A stretch of 64,000 nt of DNA from Methylobacillus gramineus. GTDB taxonomy: Bacteria; Pseudomonadota; Gammaproteobacteria; Burkholderiales; Methylophilaceae. How positions within the stretch are numbered: position 1 is the stretch's first letter; the number at the start of each line of letters is the position of its first letter. The notes under the pieces are model-generated. The model did not search any database. It saw only the letters and a list, made by a program, of their open reading frames with translations, and had not been told where the DNA came from. Both the position numbers and the translations under genes were made by a program. The DNA lies in assembly GCF_020532675.1 (NCBI RefSeq), contig NZ_JAJAVE010000001.1:930001-994000 (forward strand). The letters run 5' to 3'. Positions 8,168 through 17,257 of the stretch are shown here, one piece after another.

Positions 8168-9000
8168 CTCCACAAGAATATTGCCAGAAGAAAGCTGCTG
8201 CGAGCGGCTCAAGCTTTTACTATAGCTTCTTATTTCTTCCTAAGCCAAAACGCGAAGCCATTACCGCGCTGTATGCCTTTTGTCGTGAGGTCGATGATAT
8301 TGCAGATGAGGTACAGGATTTCAATGTCGCCCGCACCAAGCTTGAATGGTGGCGCACTGAAATTGCCAGGCTCTATGCTGGCCAACCACAACATCCTGTC
8401 AGCAAGGCATTGCAAGGCCCTATTAAACAATATGGACTGCAACAACAGCACTTGATCGAAATCATTGACGGCATGCAGATGGATTTGGAACAAAACCGCT
8501 ATCGTGATTTTACGGAACTGGAGCTCTACTGCTATCGTGTTGCCAGCGTGGTTGGCCTCTTATCCGCCTCCATCTTTGGTTATAGCAAGCCTCAAACGTT
8601 GCAGTACGCGCTCGATTTAGGCATGGCTTTCCAGTTGACGAACATCACGCGTGATGTGGGAGAAGATGCCAGACGTGGGCGCATTTACCTGCCTATAGAT
8701 GAGCTGGAAAAATTTGGTGTCACGGAAGATGACATCCTGCACGGGCGTGAGTCCGACAATATGCGGCAATTGCTTGAGTTTCAGGCCAGCCGTGCTGAAA
8801 GTTATTACGACAAGGCTTTTGCCGAGCTTCCCGATGAAGATCGCAAGCCTCAACGCACCGGGCTGATCATGTCCGCCATCTACCGCACCCTGCTCAAGGA
8901 AATCAAGGCAGATAACATCCAAGTGGTACTCAATGCCCGCGTATCACTGACTCCTCTGCGCAAGCTTTGGCTGGCCTGGATTACATGGGTACGCAATTAA
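8164..9000 (+). CDS. hpnD: Presqualene diphosphate synthase HpnD
   Basis: HpnD condenses two farnesyl diphosphates to presqualene diphosphate, the first step of the HpnCDE squalene route. Residues 44-49 are DDIADE, and the second motif NITRDVGEDARRGRIYLP is near 165. GMQMDLEQNRY, near residue 105, is a characteristic family helix. The length (278) is typical. It is translationally coupled to hpnC through ATGA and overlaps hpnE by 16 bp, so the three enzymes are made from one message. Confidence 0.93.
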   Translation: MTPQEYCQKKAAASGSSFYYSFLFLPKPKREAITALYAFCREVDDIADEVQDFNVARTKLEWWRTEIARLYAGQPQHPVSKALQGPIKQYGLQQQHLIEIIDGMQMDLEQNRYRDFTELELYCYRVASVVGLLSASIFGYSKPQTLQYALDLGMAFQLTNITRDVGEDARRGRIYLPIDELEKFGVTEDDILHGRESDNMRQLLEFQASRAESYYDKAFAELPDEDRKPQRTGLIMSAIYRTLLKEIKADNIQVVLNARVSLTPLRKLWLAWITWVRN

Positions 9001-10301
9001 CTCCTAATGTCGCCGTCATAGGCGGCGGCTGTGCGGGGCTGGCAGCAGGAGTTGCTCTCAGTAAAGCTGGCATCAGGGTTAACCTGTTTGAATCCAGCCA
9101 TCAATTGGGCGGGCGGGCGCGTGGCATCCAGTGGCAAGGTCAAACCCTGGACAATGGGCAACACATACTCCTGGGTGCATACAGCGCTACTCTCCAGCTA
9201 CTTGAGACCTGTGAGGTGCAGCTAGATCAGGCCCTGTTGCGACTGCCACTTGAACTGAACATGCAGGATGAGTTTTCTTTACGTGCCAGCTCATACCTGC
9301 CCGCACCACTGCATATCCTGGCCGGACTATTACGCGCACAAGGCTTGAGCCTCTCCGAACGCCTTGCGGCGATCAGGCTGATGGCAAGGCTACGCCTGCA
9401 GAAATTTACCCTTGAACAGGATATGCCACTGCAAGCCTTACTCGCAGACCAGCCAGCACGCCTGATCTCCATGCTCTGGGAACCGCTATGCCTGGCGGCA
9501 CTTAACACGCCTGTATCCACTGCCAGTGCCCAAATTTTCCTGAATGTGCTGCGAGACAGCTTTGCCCGCGCCAAGTCAGACAGTGACATGCTGTTGCCAA
9601 GGCTGGACCTGAGCACCATGCTGGCAGATCCTGCTGCTAGCTACATTCTGGCGCATGGCGGGCAAGTAAGTCTCAGCGCGCCAATAGAATGCATTAGCCA
9701 GCAAAATAAGGAACTGTATCTCCAGGTCGCAGACATCCGAAAGGCATATAAGCACATCATTGTGGCCACTTCACCTTTCCGCGTGGCGCCATTGCTGGCC
9801 GATCTTCCCAGCGTTGCTGACAGCGTTGAAAAGTGTCAGGCACTGAAATATCAGCCTATCTACACTATTTACCTGCAATACCCTGCCCACATTAAGCTGG
9901 ATAAACCGATGACAGGGCTGAGTCATCAACTGGGACAGTGGATATTCGACCGTGGCCAGCTTTATGGACAACATGGACTGATCGCCGTCGTTATCAGCGC
10001 CGAAGGGCGCCACCAGGGCCTGACACAGGAACAGCTGGCAATTGGTGTCGCAGAGGAAATAGAACAACTCTACCCACAATTAAACAATCTCTTATGGCAC
10101 AAGGTGGTTGCAGAGAAACGTGCCACCTTTGCCTGCACTAGCAATCTGCAAAGACCAGCGCAACTAACCAGCATCCCAGGGTTGTTACTGGCAGGTGATT
10201 ATGTGAGTAGTGGAAATACCTTACAGGATTACCCGTCGACGATTGAAGGCGCTATCCGCAGTGGATTTTCTGCGGCAGGAAAATTTATCAACTCACTTTA
10301 G
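8985..10301 (+). CDS. hpnE: Hydroxysqualene dehydroxylase HpnE (FAD-dependent)
   Basis: This FAD-dependent amine-oxidase-fold enzyme reduces hydroxysqualene to squalene. The N-terminal dinucleotide-binding motif VIGGGCAGLAAGVAL is followed by FESSHQLGGRARG, and the C-terminal FAD motif is GLLLAGDYVSSGN with YPSTIEGAIRSG. The frame is open from 8967, but the ATG at 8985 places the Rossmann motif at the usual distance from the N-terminus. It is the last gene of the overlapping hpnCDE set. Length is normal for the family. Confidence 0.92.
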   Translation: MGTQLTPNVAVIGGGCAGLAAGVALSKAGIRVNLFESSHQLGGRARGIQWQGQTLDNGQHILLGAYSATLQLLETCEVQLDQALLRLPLELNMQDEFSLRASSYLPAPLHILAGLLRAQGLSLSERLAAIRLMARLRLQKFTLEQDMPLQALLADQPARLISMLWEPLCLAALNTPVSTASAQIFLNVLRDSFARAKSDSDMLLPRLDLSTMLADPAASYILAHGGQVSLSAPIECISQQNKELYLQVADIRKAYKHIIVATSPFRVAPLLADLPSVADSVEKCQALKYQPIYTIYLQYPAHIKLDKPMTGLSHQLGQWIFDRGQLYGQHGLIAVVISAEGRHQGLTQEQLAIGVAEEIEQLYPQLNNLLWHKVVAEKRATFACTSNLQRPAQLTSIPGLLLAGDYVSSGNTLQDYPSTIEGAIRSGFSAAGKFINSL

Positions 10302-10306
10302 ATACC

Positions 10307-10732
10307 ATGGATATACCTATGATTACAGGCGATATTTACGACTTCATTTTACACTGGGCCATCATGAGTGTTTCACTCTGGCTCACCAGTCTATTATTTA
10401 GTGGGATCAAATTTTCATCCCGCCTGTCTCTATTATTTTCCGCCCTGGCACTAGGCTTTGTGAATGCCATTATCAGGCCCTTGTTGCTGATACTGACCTT
10501 CCCATTAACCCTGGTGACCTTTGGATTTTTTGCCTTGGTTATCAATGCCCTGATGATCATGCTCGTTGCCAAACTGATCAAGGGCTTTGAACTTTCCGGT
10601 TTCTGGACAGCATTTTTTGCCAGTATCGTGATTGCCATCATCGGCTTTCTGATCGAATGGATGTTACCCAGCCAAGGCATCGCACTGGAATTCTTCCCGC
10701 TTAACAACAATCCCAATACAATTTCCATCTAG
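10307..10732 (+). CDS. Four-TM phage-holin-like membrane protein (PF04020 type)
   Basis: The small protein has four hydrophobic helices (starting near residues 15, 40, 65 and 105) and the signature GFVNAIIRPLLLILTFPLTL found in the PF04020 family, named after a holin but widespread in bacterial chromosomes with no proven lysis role. It follows hpnE by 5 bp and may be in the same operon. An alternative start at 10319 (MITGDIYDF) is possible. Its TAG stop overlaps the stop of crcB on the opposite strand (shared CTAG). Confidence 0.85.
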   Translation: MDIPMITGDIYDFILHWAIMSVSLWLTSLLFSGIKFSSRLSLLFSALALGFVNAIIRPLLLILTFPLTLVTFGFFALVINALMIMLVAKLIKGFELSGFWTAFFASIVIAIIGFLIEWMLPSQGIALEFFPLNNNPNTISI

Positions 10733-11112
10733 CCTCGAACATACTGCACCGTCAGCACTCCCAGCCAAGTCAATAGCAATGAGCCAAACAGGTGCGTCAA
10801 TATATGGGTAGCGGCCCATCCATACTCACCGCGGAACAATAACTCAGTGGCTTCGGCGGAGAAGGTCGAGAAGGTCGTCAGGCCACCCAAAAAACCTGTG
10901 ACCAGAAAGAGGCGCGCTTCTGGTGACAATACTGTACCTGTGAGCACAATGCCCATGACCAGGCCGATCAGATAACCACCAATTAGGTTGGCCAGCAAGG
11001 TACCAAGCGGCAATAAAGGCCATGCCGCATTCATAAGTACACCCAACCCCCAGCGTGCCCAGGCTCCTATTGCCGCTCCCAGCCCTACTGCAATAAATCC
11101 ACCCCAGGCCAT
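10729..11112 (-). CDS. crcB: Fluoride channel CrcB/Fluc
   Basis: CrcB is a dimeric inner-membrane fluoride exit channel. The 127-residue protein has four membrane helices, the conserved N-terminal GAAIGAWARWGLG, the central LANLIGGYLIGL with the pore Asn, and TGFLGGLTTFSTFSAE with the Phe box and the central sodium-site residues. Length is typical. It is a single gene convergent with the PF04020 gene. I looked for a fluoride riboswitch in the 170 bp upstream and saw none. Confidence 0.95.
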   Translation of the reverse strand: MAWGGFIAVGLGAAIGAWARWGLGVLMNAAWPLLPLGTLLANLIGGYLIGLVMGIVLTGTVLSPEARLFLVTGFLGGLTTFSTFSAEATELLFRGEYGWAATHILTHLFGSLLLTWLGVLTVQYVRG

Positions 11113-11281
11113 GTCATACTCCGTATCACTGTTATTTGATATGCTGAATGCCGTGAGTATGATTTACTAGCCAAGCAGAGGCAAATATTAGCTACTGGTT
11201 TAGATGGCATGTGATTTGCAACGCATGGTACAAAGACCAATACTCCATTTGATCAATCCTAACCAATAAAGACCGCCAACC

Positions 11282-12733
11282 TTGCGTATCCTTTTTGTCA
11301 GCTCTGAAGCCTACCCCTTGATCAAGACTGGGGGACTGGCCGATGTCAGCGGCTCATTGCCTGCTGCCCTGCGTGATCTGGATGTGGACATTCGCATCTT
11401 ATTACCCGGCTACCCGTCTGTATTGCAAAAGCTTCAGGAAAAGCGCCTGCTCACCACCTTGCAATATCTGCCAGAAGTGGGCACAGCCAAGCTCATTCTG
11501 GGCATCATGCCTGATACCGGGGTTGAAGTGATCGCGATCGACTGCCCGCCCCTGTATGATCGCCCTGGTGGGCCCTACAGCAACACGCAGGGCCAGGAGT
11601 GGGAAGATAATCCCCTGCGCTTTGGCATCCTCTCCAAAGTGGGTGCCATACTGGGCTGCAGCTATAGCCCTATTCAGGACTGGATACCGGATGTGGTGCA
11701 CTGTAATGATTGGCAAAGTGGGCTTACCCCCGCATTTCTGCACCACTCTGATGCAGCTCAAGCCAAATCCATGATGAGCATCCATAACCTTGCTTTTCAA
11801 GGCAGTTACCCTGCGGAATGGGTGAGGCGCCTTGGCTTGCCTGACGTGAGCTACCAGATCAATGGATTGGAATACTATGGGCAGATGTCATTTCTCAAAG
11901 GCGGCATTTATTACGCTGACAGCATTACTACAGTCAGTCCCACCTATGCCGAGGAAATCCAGACCGAGGAATTCGGCTTTGGCATGCAAGGCCTGCTGGA
12001 AAGCCGCGGCCATGAGATCCATGGCATATTAAACGGAATAGAAATGCAGGAATGGAATCCTGCAACCGATCCTTACCTGGCGAAGACCTACAATATTGAC
12101 CACTTGGCAGACAAGAAAATTGTCAAAAAGGCATTACAGGTGCAATTGGGGCTGGAAGCCACTGCCCACAAGCCGCTACTAGGCGTGGTCAGTAGGCTGA
12201 CCCATCAGAAAGGCCTCGATATTTTTCTGGAAATTGCGGGTAAGCTGGTGGCACAGAACTGCCAGATTGCCGTACTGGGCAACGGGGAGGCGCAAATGGA
12301 ACAAGGTTTTCGCTCATTGGCGTCGCGCTACCCACGCCAGGTCAGCGTGACCATAGGCTACAAAGAGCCCCTCTCGCATCAAATCATGGCAGGCGCTGAT
12401 ATGTTTATCATGCCTTCCCGCTTTGAACCTTGCGGCCTCAACCAGATGTATGGCTTGCGCTACGGGACCCCTCCCATCGTGACCCGCACGGGCGGGCTCG
12501 CGGACTCGGTGCATGACAGCAACGCCAGCAGCATGAAAAACAACACCTCTACTGGTTTTGTGCTGAAGTCAGCGAACCCGCAATCATTGTTGCAGGCGGT
12601 TGAACGGGCGCTTATGTACTATCACGATCCCAGGGCGTGGAGAAAAATCCAGCGTAATGGCATGCGACGTGACCTGAGCTGGAACACCAGCGCCCAGGCC
12701 TATCTCAATCTATATCAACAACTGATTAACTAA
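11282..12733 (+). CDS. glgA: Glycogen synthase (ADP-glucose type)
   Basis: This GT5 enzyme adds glucose from ADP-glucose to glycogen. The N-terminal MRILFVSSEAYPLIKTGGLA includes the KTGGLAD loop that binds ADP-glucose; the C-terminal domain has EPCGLNQMYGLRYGTPPIV and RTGGLADSV with the catalytic Glu. Length (483) is normal. The start is a TTG codon that matches the family N-terminus exactly, and no ATG fits. A rare start with weak ribosome binding may keep expression low. The debranching gene glgX is 23 kb away, so glycogen genes are dispersed here. Confidence 0.95.
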   Translation: MRILFVSSEAYPLIKTGGLADVSGSLPAALRDLDVDIRILLPGYPSVLQKLQEKRLLTTLQYLPEVGTAKLILGIMPDTGVEVIAIDCPPLYDRPGGPYSNTQGQEWEDNPLRFGILSKVGAILGCSYSPIQDWIPDVVHCNDWQSGLTPAFLHHSDAAQAKSMMSIHNLAFQGSYPAEWVRRLGLPDVSYQINGLEYYGQMSFLKGGIYYADSITTVSPTYAEEIQTEEFGFGMQGLLESRGHEIHGILNGIEMQEWNPATDPYLAKTYNIDHLADKKIVKKALQVQLGLEATAHKPLLGVVSRLTHQKGLDIFLEIAGKLVAQNCQIAVLGNGEAQMEQGFRSLASRYPRQVSVTIGYKEPLSHQIMAGADMFIMPSRFEPCGLNQMYGLRYGTPPIVTRTGGLADSVHDSNASSMKNNTSTGFVLKSANPQSLLQAVERALMYYHDPRAWRKIQRNGMRRDLSWNTSAQAYLNLYQQLIN

Positions 12734-12740
12734 ACTTCTC

Positions 12741-12768
12741 AACAGCCAGGTTATTCAACTTGGCTGTT
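12741..12768 (+). terminator. Hairpin after glgA
   Basis: AACAGCCAGGTT (12741-12752) pairs with AACTTGGCTGTT (12757-12768) with one G-U pair and a 4-nt loop. It starts 7 bp after the glgA stop, but the run of T is short, so it may be an attenuating or stabilising hairpin rather than a full terminator. Confidence 0.55.
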
Positions 12769-12894
12769 TCTCGCGTAATCAATTTCCCTGCGCATGCAAA
12801 CTGTTACATTTTTTTAACAGTTTGCTAACCATTTCTCTGGCTCCAGCAATAATTCAGTAACACTTGATGCCTAATATGATACTTAACGAATATA

Positions 12895-12985
12895 AATGGC
12901 ATAAATACTGCTTATTTATATGCGAGCTTTCTCCAAAGCTATACTTCTCCTCCCTTATGGGTGCGTTCATCGCACCCGTTTTTTT
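12895..12985 (+). ncRNA. Candidate small RNA with anti-Shine-Dalgarno motifs
   Basis: The region between glgA and orn has no gene but contains, in order, a hairpin AGCTTT-CTCC-AAAGCT with CTCC in its loop, an unpaired CTTCTCCTCCCTTA stretch, and a strong terminator hairpin with seven T. CU-rich anti-ribosome-binding-site motifs shown in a loop and before a terminator are the hallmark of regulatory sRNAs such as the CCUCCUCCC-motif RNAs of alphaproteobacteria. The 5' end is not defined; a TATAAA at 12891 is one possible -10. Processing from the glgA message is another possibility. Confidence 0.42.
12959..12985 (+). terminator. Strong intrinsic terminator between glgA and orn
   Basis: GGGTGCG (12959-12965) pairs perfectly with CGCACCC (12971-12977) around a TTCAT loop and is followed by G and seven T. 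It terminates plus-strand transcripts, about 225 bp after the glgA stop, which is far for glgA itself and supports a separate short transcript. Confidence 0.85.
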
Positions 12986-13042
12986 GCCTGCAATTCCTGC
13001 AAAAATCGGCTGGCTCAAGCTGAAAAAGCCAGCCAACCAGGT

Positions 13043-13588
13043 TTACTCCAAACGGATGAAATGCTCGCGATAATACTTAAGCTCATCAATGGATTCATAG
13101 ATATCTGCCAACGCTTCGTGTTTGCTGCTCTTCTTGAAGCCTGCAATCAGCGTAGGCCGCCAGCGCCTAGCTAGCTCTTTGAACACGCTCACATCCAGAT
13201 TGCGATAATGGAAATAAGATTCAAGCTCAGGCATATACCGCGCCATGAAGCGTCTATCCTGGCAAATGGAATTACCACACATCGGTGACTTGCCTGAAGG
13301 CACGAACTCTTTAAGAAACTCTATCATCTTTGCAGAGGCAGCGGCCTCATCCAATGTCGAAGCCTTGACCTTGTCAATTAGGCCTGAACGACCATGAGTA
13401 CCCTTATTCCAGGCATCCATCCCATCTAGCACCGCATCCGACTGATGCACTACCAGCACTGGTGACTCTGCCAGAACATTGAGTTCAGCATCGGTGACAA
13501 CAACGGCCAGCTCCAAAATACGGTCACTATCTGGTAGCAAACCGCTCATTTCCATATCCAGCCATATGAGGTTGTCGTTGTGTTGTGA
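13043..13588 (-). CDS. orn: Oligoribonuclease
   Basis: Orn degrades the last two- to four-nucleotide RNA fragments and pGpG. It is a DEDDh exonuclease: [11 protein letters not shown] carries the first Asp and Glu, [18 protein letters not shown] the second Asp, and SKHEALADI the His and last Asp. The open frame continues to 13642, but [10 protein letters not shown] is the family-like start at 13588; an in-frame ATG four codons upstream cannot be excluded. It is divergent from the Ste24-like protease gene. Confidence 0.95.
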   Translation of the reverse strand, partial: SQHNDNLIWLDMEMSGLLPDSDRILELAVVVTDAELNVLAESPVLVVHQSDAVLDGMDAWNKGTHGRSGLIDKVKASTLDEAAASAKMIEFLKEFVPSGKSPMCGNSICQDRRFMARYMPELESYFHYRNLDVSVFKELARRWRPTLIAGFKKSSKHEALADIYESIDELKYYREHFIRLE

Positions 13589-13691
13589 CATAATGATTTC
13601 CATTAAAATGTGATTGCATGCAAAGTTAGGTGAACCTTCCACCGCTTAATGCTTCAAAATAAACACAACATTCTAACTTAAAACAATCAAA

Positions 13692-14948
13692 ATGATGGCT
13701 TCCAACCTCACTATCCTCTTTGTATCATTACTCGTACTGACTACAGCCATCCGTATCTGGCTGGGTCGTCGCCATGTGAGTTACATTCAATCGCATCGCA
13801 ACCAGGTACCACCTGCATTCAGTACCAGCATCAGCCTGGACGCGCACAAGAAAGCCGCGGACTACTCCTCAGCCAAAACCCGCACAGCCTTGCTGGAAAC
13901 AGCAGTCCAGGCTTTACTGCTGGCGGCACTGACAATAGGGGGAGGCCTGCAACTGATTGACGATATCTGGCGCGATGTATTGCCACAACACGACATCCTA
14001 CGAGGCGCATTGGTCATACTCAGCGCGCTGTTAGTCAGCAGCTTGATCGATCTGCCGTTTGATTACTATCGTACTTTTGTCGTTGACCAGCATTTCGGCT
14101 TTAACAAGATGACCCCATCGATGTATTTTCTCGATATGATCAAGCACAGCATTGTGGGCTTCCTGCTTGGTGCTCCCCTGCTGTTCGCCGCACTGTGGCT
14201 CATGCAAGGCGCTGGCGATTACTGGTGGCTTTACCTCTGGATAGTATGGAGCGCATTCAATCTGCTGATGCTGGCCATCTACCCCACTTTCATTGCGCCT
14301 TTATTCAATAAATTTTCCCCATTGGCGGATGAATCACTGAAATCACGTATAGAAGCCCTGCTGACAAAATGTGGCTTCAAATCTCAAGGATTATTTGTCA
14401 TGGATGGCTCTACACGCAGCAGCCATGGCAATGCTTACTTTACGGGGTTCGGTGCCAGCAAGCGTGTCGTATTCTTCGATACCTTACTTGAGCGCCTGGA
14501 TACCGATGAAATTGAGGCCGTACTTGCTCATGAACTGGGTCATTTCAAACACAAGCACGTCATCAAGCGCATAGCCCTCATGTTCCTGGTGAGCTTTGTC
14601 GGTCTAGCAGTCCTGGGCTGGTTGGCGCAACAAGAATGGTTTTATGCTGGACTAGGGGTCACACAAACTAGTGACTATATGGCTTTGCTGCTATTCCTTC
14701 TCGTCAGCCCGGTGTTCCTGTTCCTGCTACGTCCATTATTGGCTGGCTATTCTCGCAAGAATGAATTCGAGGCAGATGCTTATGCCGCCAAGAACGCAGA
14801 TGCCCGCTATCTGGTGGAGGCCCTGGTCAAGCTATACCGCGATAATGCATCTACCCTGACTCCAGATCCGCTGCACTCGGCATTTTATGATTCACATCCG
14901 CCAGCCAGCATCCGCATTGCCAAGCTAGCCGCATTTACCGCCCGCTGA
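13692..14948 (+). CDS. M48 metalloprotease, Ste24/CAAX-prenyl-protease-like
   Basis: This is a multi-spanning membrane zinc protease. The zinc motif AHELGHFKH lies near residue 279, and the third ligand Glu is in NEFEADAYA near 357. The N-terminal half has several membrane helices and the family segment DLPFDYYRTFVVDQHFGFNK. Length (418) matches Ste24-type enzymes. Bacterial members probably act in membrane protein quality control, as bacteria do not make CAAX prenyl proteins in this way. It is followed after 2 bp by rsgA, so the pair is likely co-transcribed. Confidence 0.9.
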   Translation: MMASNLTILFVSLLVLTTAIRIWLGRRHVSYIQSHRNQVPPAFSTSISLDAHKKAADYSSAKTRTALLETAVQALLLAALTIGGGLQLIDDIWRDVLPQHDILRGALVILSALLVSSLIDLPFDYYRTFVVDQHFGFNKMTPSMYFLDMIKHSIVGFLLGAPLLFAALWLMQGAGDYWWLYLWIVWSAFNLLMLAIYPTFIAPLFNKFSPLADESLKSRIEALLTKCGFKSQGLFVMDGSTRSSHGNAYFTGFGASKRVVFFDTLLERLDTDEIEAVLAHELGHFKHKHVIKRIALMFLVSFVGLAVLGWLAQQEWFYAGLGVTQTSDYMALLLFLLVSPVFLFLLRPLLAGYSRKNEFEADAYAAKNADARYLVEALVKLYRDNASTLTPDPLHSAFYDSHPPASIRIAKLAAFTAR

Positions 14949-14950
14949 TT

Positions 14951-15823
14951 TTGTCTACCCAATTATTAAATGGCCTCGTAGTTGCTTCCTACGGTAAGCG
15001 CTACGGGGTCGAGCTGGAAGATGGCAGACAGATCAGCTGTGTAACACGCGGTAAGAAAACCGATCTTGCATGTGGAGATCGTGTGGAGATCAAGCTCACG
15101 GATACCAGTGAAGGGGTGGTGGAGAAACTCAAGCCCAGACAAAGCCTGCTGTACCGCAGCAACAGCTTCCGCAGCAAAATGCTGGCTTCCAACGTCACGC
15201 AGGTAGTGATTGTGCTGGCGACCACGCCCAGTTTTTATGAAGAGCTGCTCAACCGCTGCCTGATTGCTGCAGAAGCGGCTGGCATTCGCGCTGTGATCGT
15301 GCTCAATAAATGCGATATTGGCGATAACTCTGAGGTGTTAGCGCGTTTGCAGGATTACGCCAAGCTCGGCTATATCATCCAGCCTTTATCAGCGCGACAG
15401 GATATCTCACCGCTCAAGCCCTGGTTACATGCGCAGACCAGTGTATTAGTGGGGCAATCTGGCATGGGGAAATCCACCATCGTCAATGCCCTGCTGCCAG
15501 ATCAGCAAGTGCGCACACAAGAGGTGTCCACGGTACTTGATAGCGGCAAGCACACCACGACAGCGGCGCACCTGTATCACCTGGATGCCGATAGTCAACT
15601 GATAGATTCACCAGGGCTACAAGAGTTTGGCCTGCATCACCTGAATGCAGACCAACTGGAACATGCATTTGTCGAATTTCGTCCTTTCCTGGGGAAATGC
15701 CGCTTCAACAACTGCCGTCATCTTAAAGAGCCGGATTGTGCATTACAGCAGGCGGTCACAGATACCCACATTCCGGCGCGTCGTTTGGCTTATTACCAGC
15801 AACTAAGGCTGGAAATGCAGTGA
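14951..15823 (+). CDS. rsgA: Ribosome small-subunit-dependent GTPase A
   Basis: RsgA is a circularly permuted GTPase that checks late 30S assembly. It has an N-terminal OB fold (residues 1-70), then NKCD (G4), followed by the P-loop GQSGMGKST near 167 and DSPGLQEFG (G3); G4 before G1 is the permuted order. The C-terminal zinc knuckle is CRFNNCRHLKEPDC. The start is TTG at 14951, two bases after the protease stop; it gives the normal N-terminus and no ATG fits. Gene order protease-rsgA-amidohydrolase is tightly packed. Confidence 0.95.
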   Translation: MSTQLLNGLVVASYGKRYGVELEDGRQISCVTRGKKTDLACGDRVEIKLTDTSEGVVEKLKPRQSLLYRSNSFRSKMLASNVTQVVIVLATTPSFYEELLNRCLIAAEAAGIRAVIVLNKCDIGDNSEVLARLQDYAKLGYIIQPLSARQDISPLKPWLHAQTSVLVGQSGMGKSTIVNALLPDQQVRTQEVSTVLDSGKHTTTAAHLYHLDADSQLIDSPGLQEFGLHHLNADQLEHAFVEFRPFLGKCRFNNCRHLKEPDCALQQAVTDTHIPARRLAYYQQLRLEMQ

Positions 15824-16743
15824 AGACTGCCCTGGTATCCCATCCCGATACCCTGCTTCACGTCATGGATGGGAAACACCCAGAGTCGCCCGCCAGAATC
15901 ACCGCCATAATGAATGCACTGGCGCATCAGCACATACTGCCAAAACTACAGCGTCATGAAGCCCCGTTAGCTACTGACGCACAGCTTCTACGGGTACATA
16001 GCGCCTCTTATATCCAGCATATCCGTCACATTTCCCCGTTGGCAGGCACGGTGAGGCTGGACCCTGACACGTCTATGGGCCCCATGTCACTCCAGGCCTG
16101 CTTGCATGCTACGGGCGCAGCCATTCTGGCCACTGACCTGGTCATTGACAAGAAGGCTGACAATGCTTTCTGCTGCGTGCGCCCTCCCGGGCATCATGCT
16201 GGCAAGGCAAACGCTGCGGGCTTTTGCATATTCAATCATGTTGCCGCAGGTGTTGCTCATGCACTGTCCGCCCATCAACTGAAACGCGTTGCCATTATTG
16301 ACTTTGATGTGCATCACGGTGATGGCACTGAGGATATATTCAAGGATGATGAGAGAGTGATGCTGTGTTCCACGTTCCAGCACCCGTTCTATCCACATCG
16401 AGGTGCGGAAACGCGTACTGATCGCATGATCAATGTGCCAATCGCCGCCAATAGTGATGGCATCGTTTTCCGCCAGGCGGTAATAGAGAATTTTGCGCCG
16501 GCACTCAAGCGCTTCAAACCGGAGTTGATCTTTGTTTCCGCTGGTTTTGATGCCCATCAGAACGACCCTCTGGCAAAACTTGGTCTGACGGTAGAAGACT
16601 ATGCCTGGATGACGAAATTTATTATGGACGCGGCAGGTCGCTACTCAAAGCATCGAGTCGTGTCATTGCTGGAAGGTGGTTATCACCTGCCGGCACTCGC
16701 AGAAAGTGCCAGCATGCATATCCTTACCCTTGCAGGCATTTGA
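15820..16743 (+). CDS. Histone-deacetylase-family amidohydrolase
   Basis: This zinc amidohydrolase of the HDAC/AcuC/acetylpolyamine-hydrolase superfamily is 307 residues from a GTG at 15820 that overlaps the rsgA stop (GTGA). The signature PPGHHAGKANAAGFCIFN carries the catalytic His pair, VAIIDFDVHHGDGTEDIF holds the metal ligands, and SAGFDAHQNDPL the third metal Asp. LLEGGYHLPAL is the closing motif. The substrate cannot be told from sequence; acetylated polyamines or proteins are likely. A longer frame from 15736 would overlap rsgA heavily and is not preferred. Confidence 0.88.
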   Translation: MKTALVSHPDTLLHVMDGKHPESPARITAIMNALAHQHILPKLQRHEAPLATDAQLLRVHSASYIQHIRHISPLAGTVRLDPDTSMGPMSLQACLHATGAAILATDLVIDKKADNAFCCVRPPGHHAGKANAAGFCIFNHVAAGVAHALSAHQLKRVAIIDFDVHHGDGTEDIFKDDERVMLCSTFQHPFYPHRGAETRTDRMINVPIAANSDGIVFRQAVIENFAPALKRFKPELIFVSAGFDAHQNDPLAKLGLTVEDYAWMTKFIMDAAGRYSKHRVVSLLEGGYHLPALAESASMHILTLAGI

Positions 16744-16773
16744 AGCAGGCCTGATTAAGCATTGAGGCTTTAC

Positions 16774-16782
16774 TGATATAAT
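16774..16782 (+). promoter_or_regulatory. Extended -10 promoter of queD, probably leaderless
   Basis: TGATATAAT, an extended -10 box, ends 6 bp before the queD ATG. Transcription should start at or beside the A of the start codon, and no ribosome binding site fits in between. The message is therefore likely leaderless. Confidence 0.5.
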
Positions 16783-16788
16783 CGCGCC

Positions 16789-17229
16789 ATGCAAATCACC
16801 ACCCGCCTAGAGTTCGATGCCGGTCATCGTATCCCCAGTCACAAGAGTCAATGCCGTAACCTGCATGGTCATCGCTATGCTATGGAAATTACCCTGTCTG
16901 GCGATATCATCCAGCAAGAAGGTGCTTCAGATAATGGCATGGTCATGGACTTTTCAGACGTAAAAGCCATCGCCAAGCGTGCTGTGGTGGAAGTATGGGA
17001 TCATGCCTTCCTGGTGTATCAGGGAGATACACAAGTACTGCAATTTTTGCAAAGCCTGCCGGATCACAAGACGGTGGTCTTCAACACTGTGCCTACGGCA
17101 GAAAACATGGCAGCAGAAGCATTCCGCATACTCAAGGCGGAATACCATGATACTTATGGCACTCACCTCAAGCTGGAACGTGTGCGCTTGTATGAAACGC
17201 CTAATAGCTGGGCAGATGCATTAGGCTAA
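16789..17229 (+). CDS. queD: 6-pyruvoyltetrahydropterin / 6-carboxytetrahydropterin synthase family (QueD-like)
   Basis: The T-fold enzyme converts dihydroneopterin triphosphate to a carboxy- or pyruvoyl-tetrahydropterin, normally the second step to queuosine. Zinc ligands are in FDAGHRI (His) and NLHGHRY (two His); the catalytic Cys is in SQCRNLHGH; DHAFLV holds the catalytic Asp-His; YETPNSWADA near the C-terminus has the pterin-anchoring Glu. Length is 146, with a QueD-like insert between strands. The start codon follows an extended -10 box directly. Confidence 0.9.
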   Translation: MQITTRLEFDAGHRIPSHKSQCRNLHGHRYAMEITLSGDIIQQEGASDNGMVMDFSDVKAIAKRAVVEVWDHAFLVYQGDTQVLQFLQSLPDHKTVVFNTVPTAENMAAEAFRILKAEYHDTYGTHLKLERVRLYETPNSWADALG

Positions 17230-17257
17230 TTTAGAAACCGCTCTAGAGAATTTAATG

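Noticed and set aside
11113-11281. Fluoride riboswitch upstream of crcB
   Set aside because: I looked for the GGNGATGG core and the matching downstream pseudoknot bases on the minus strand and did not find them.
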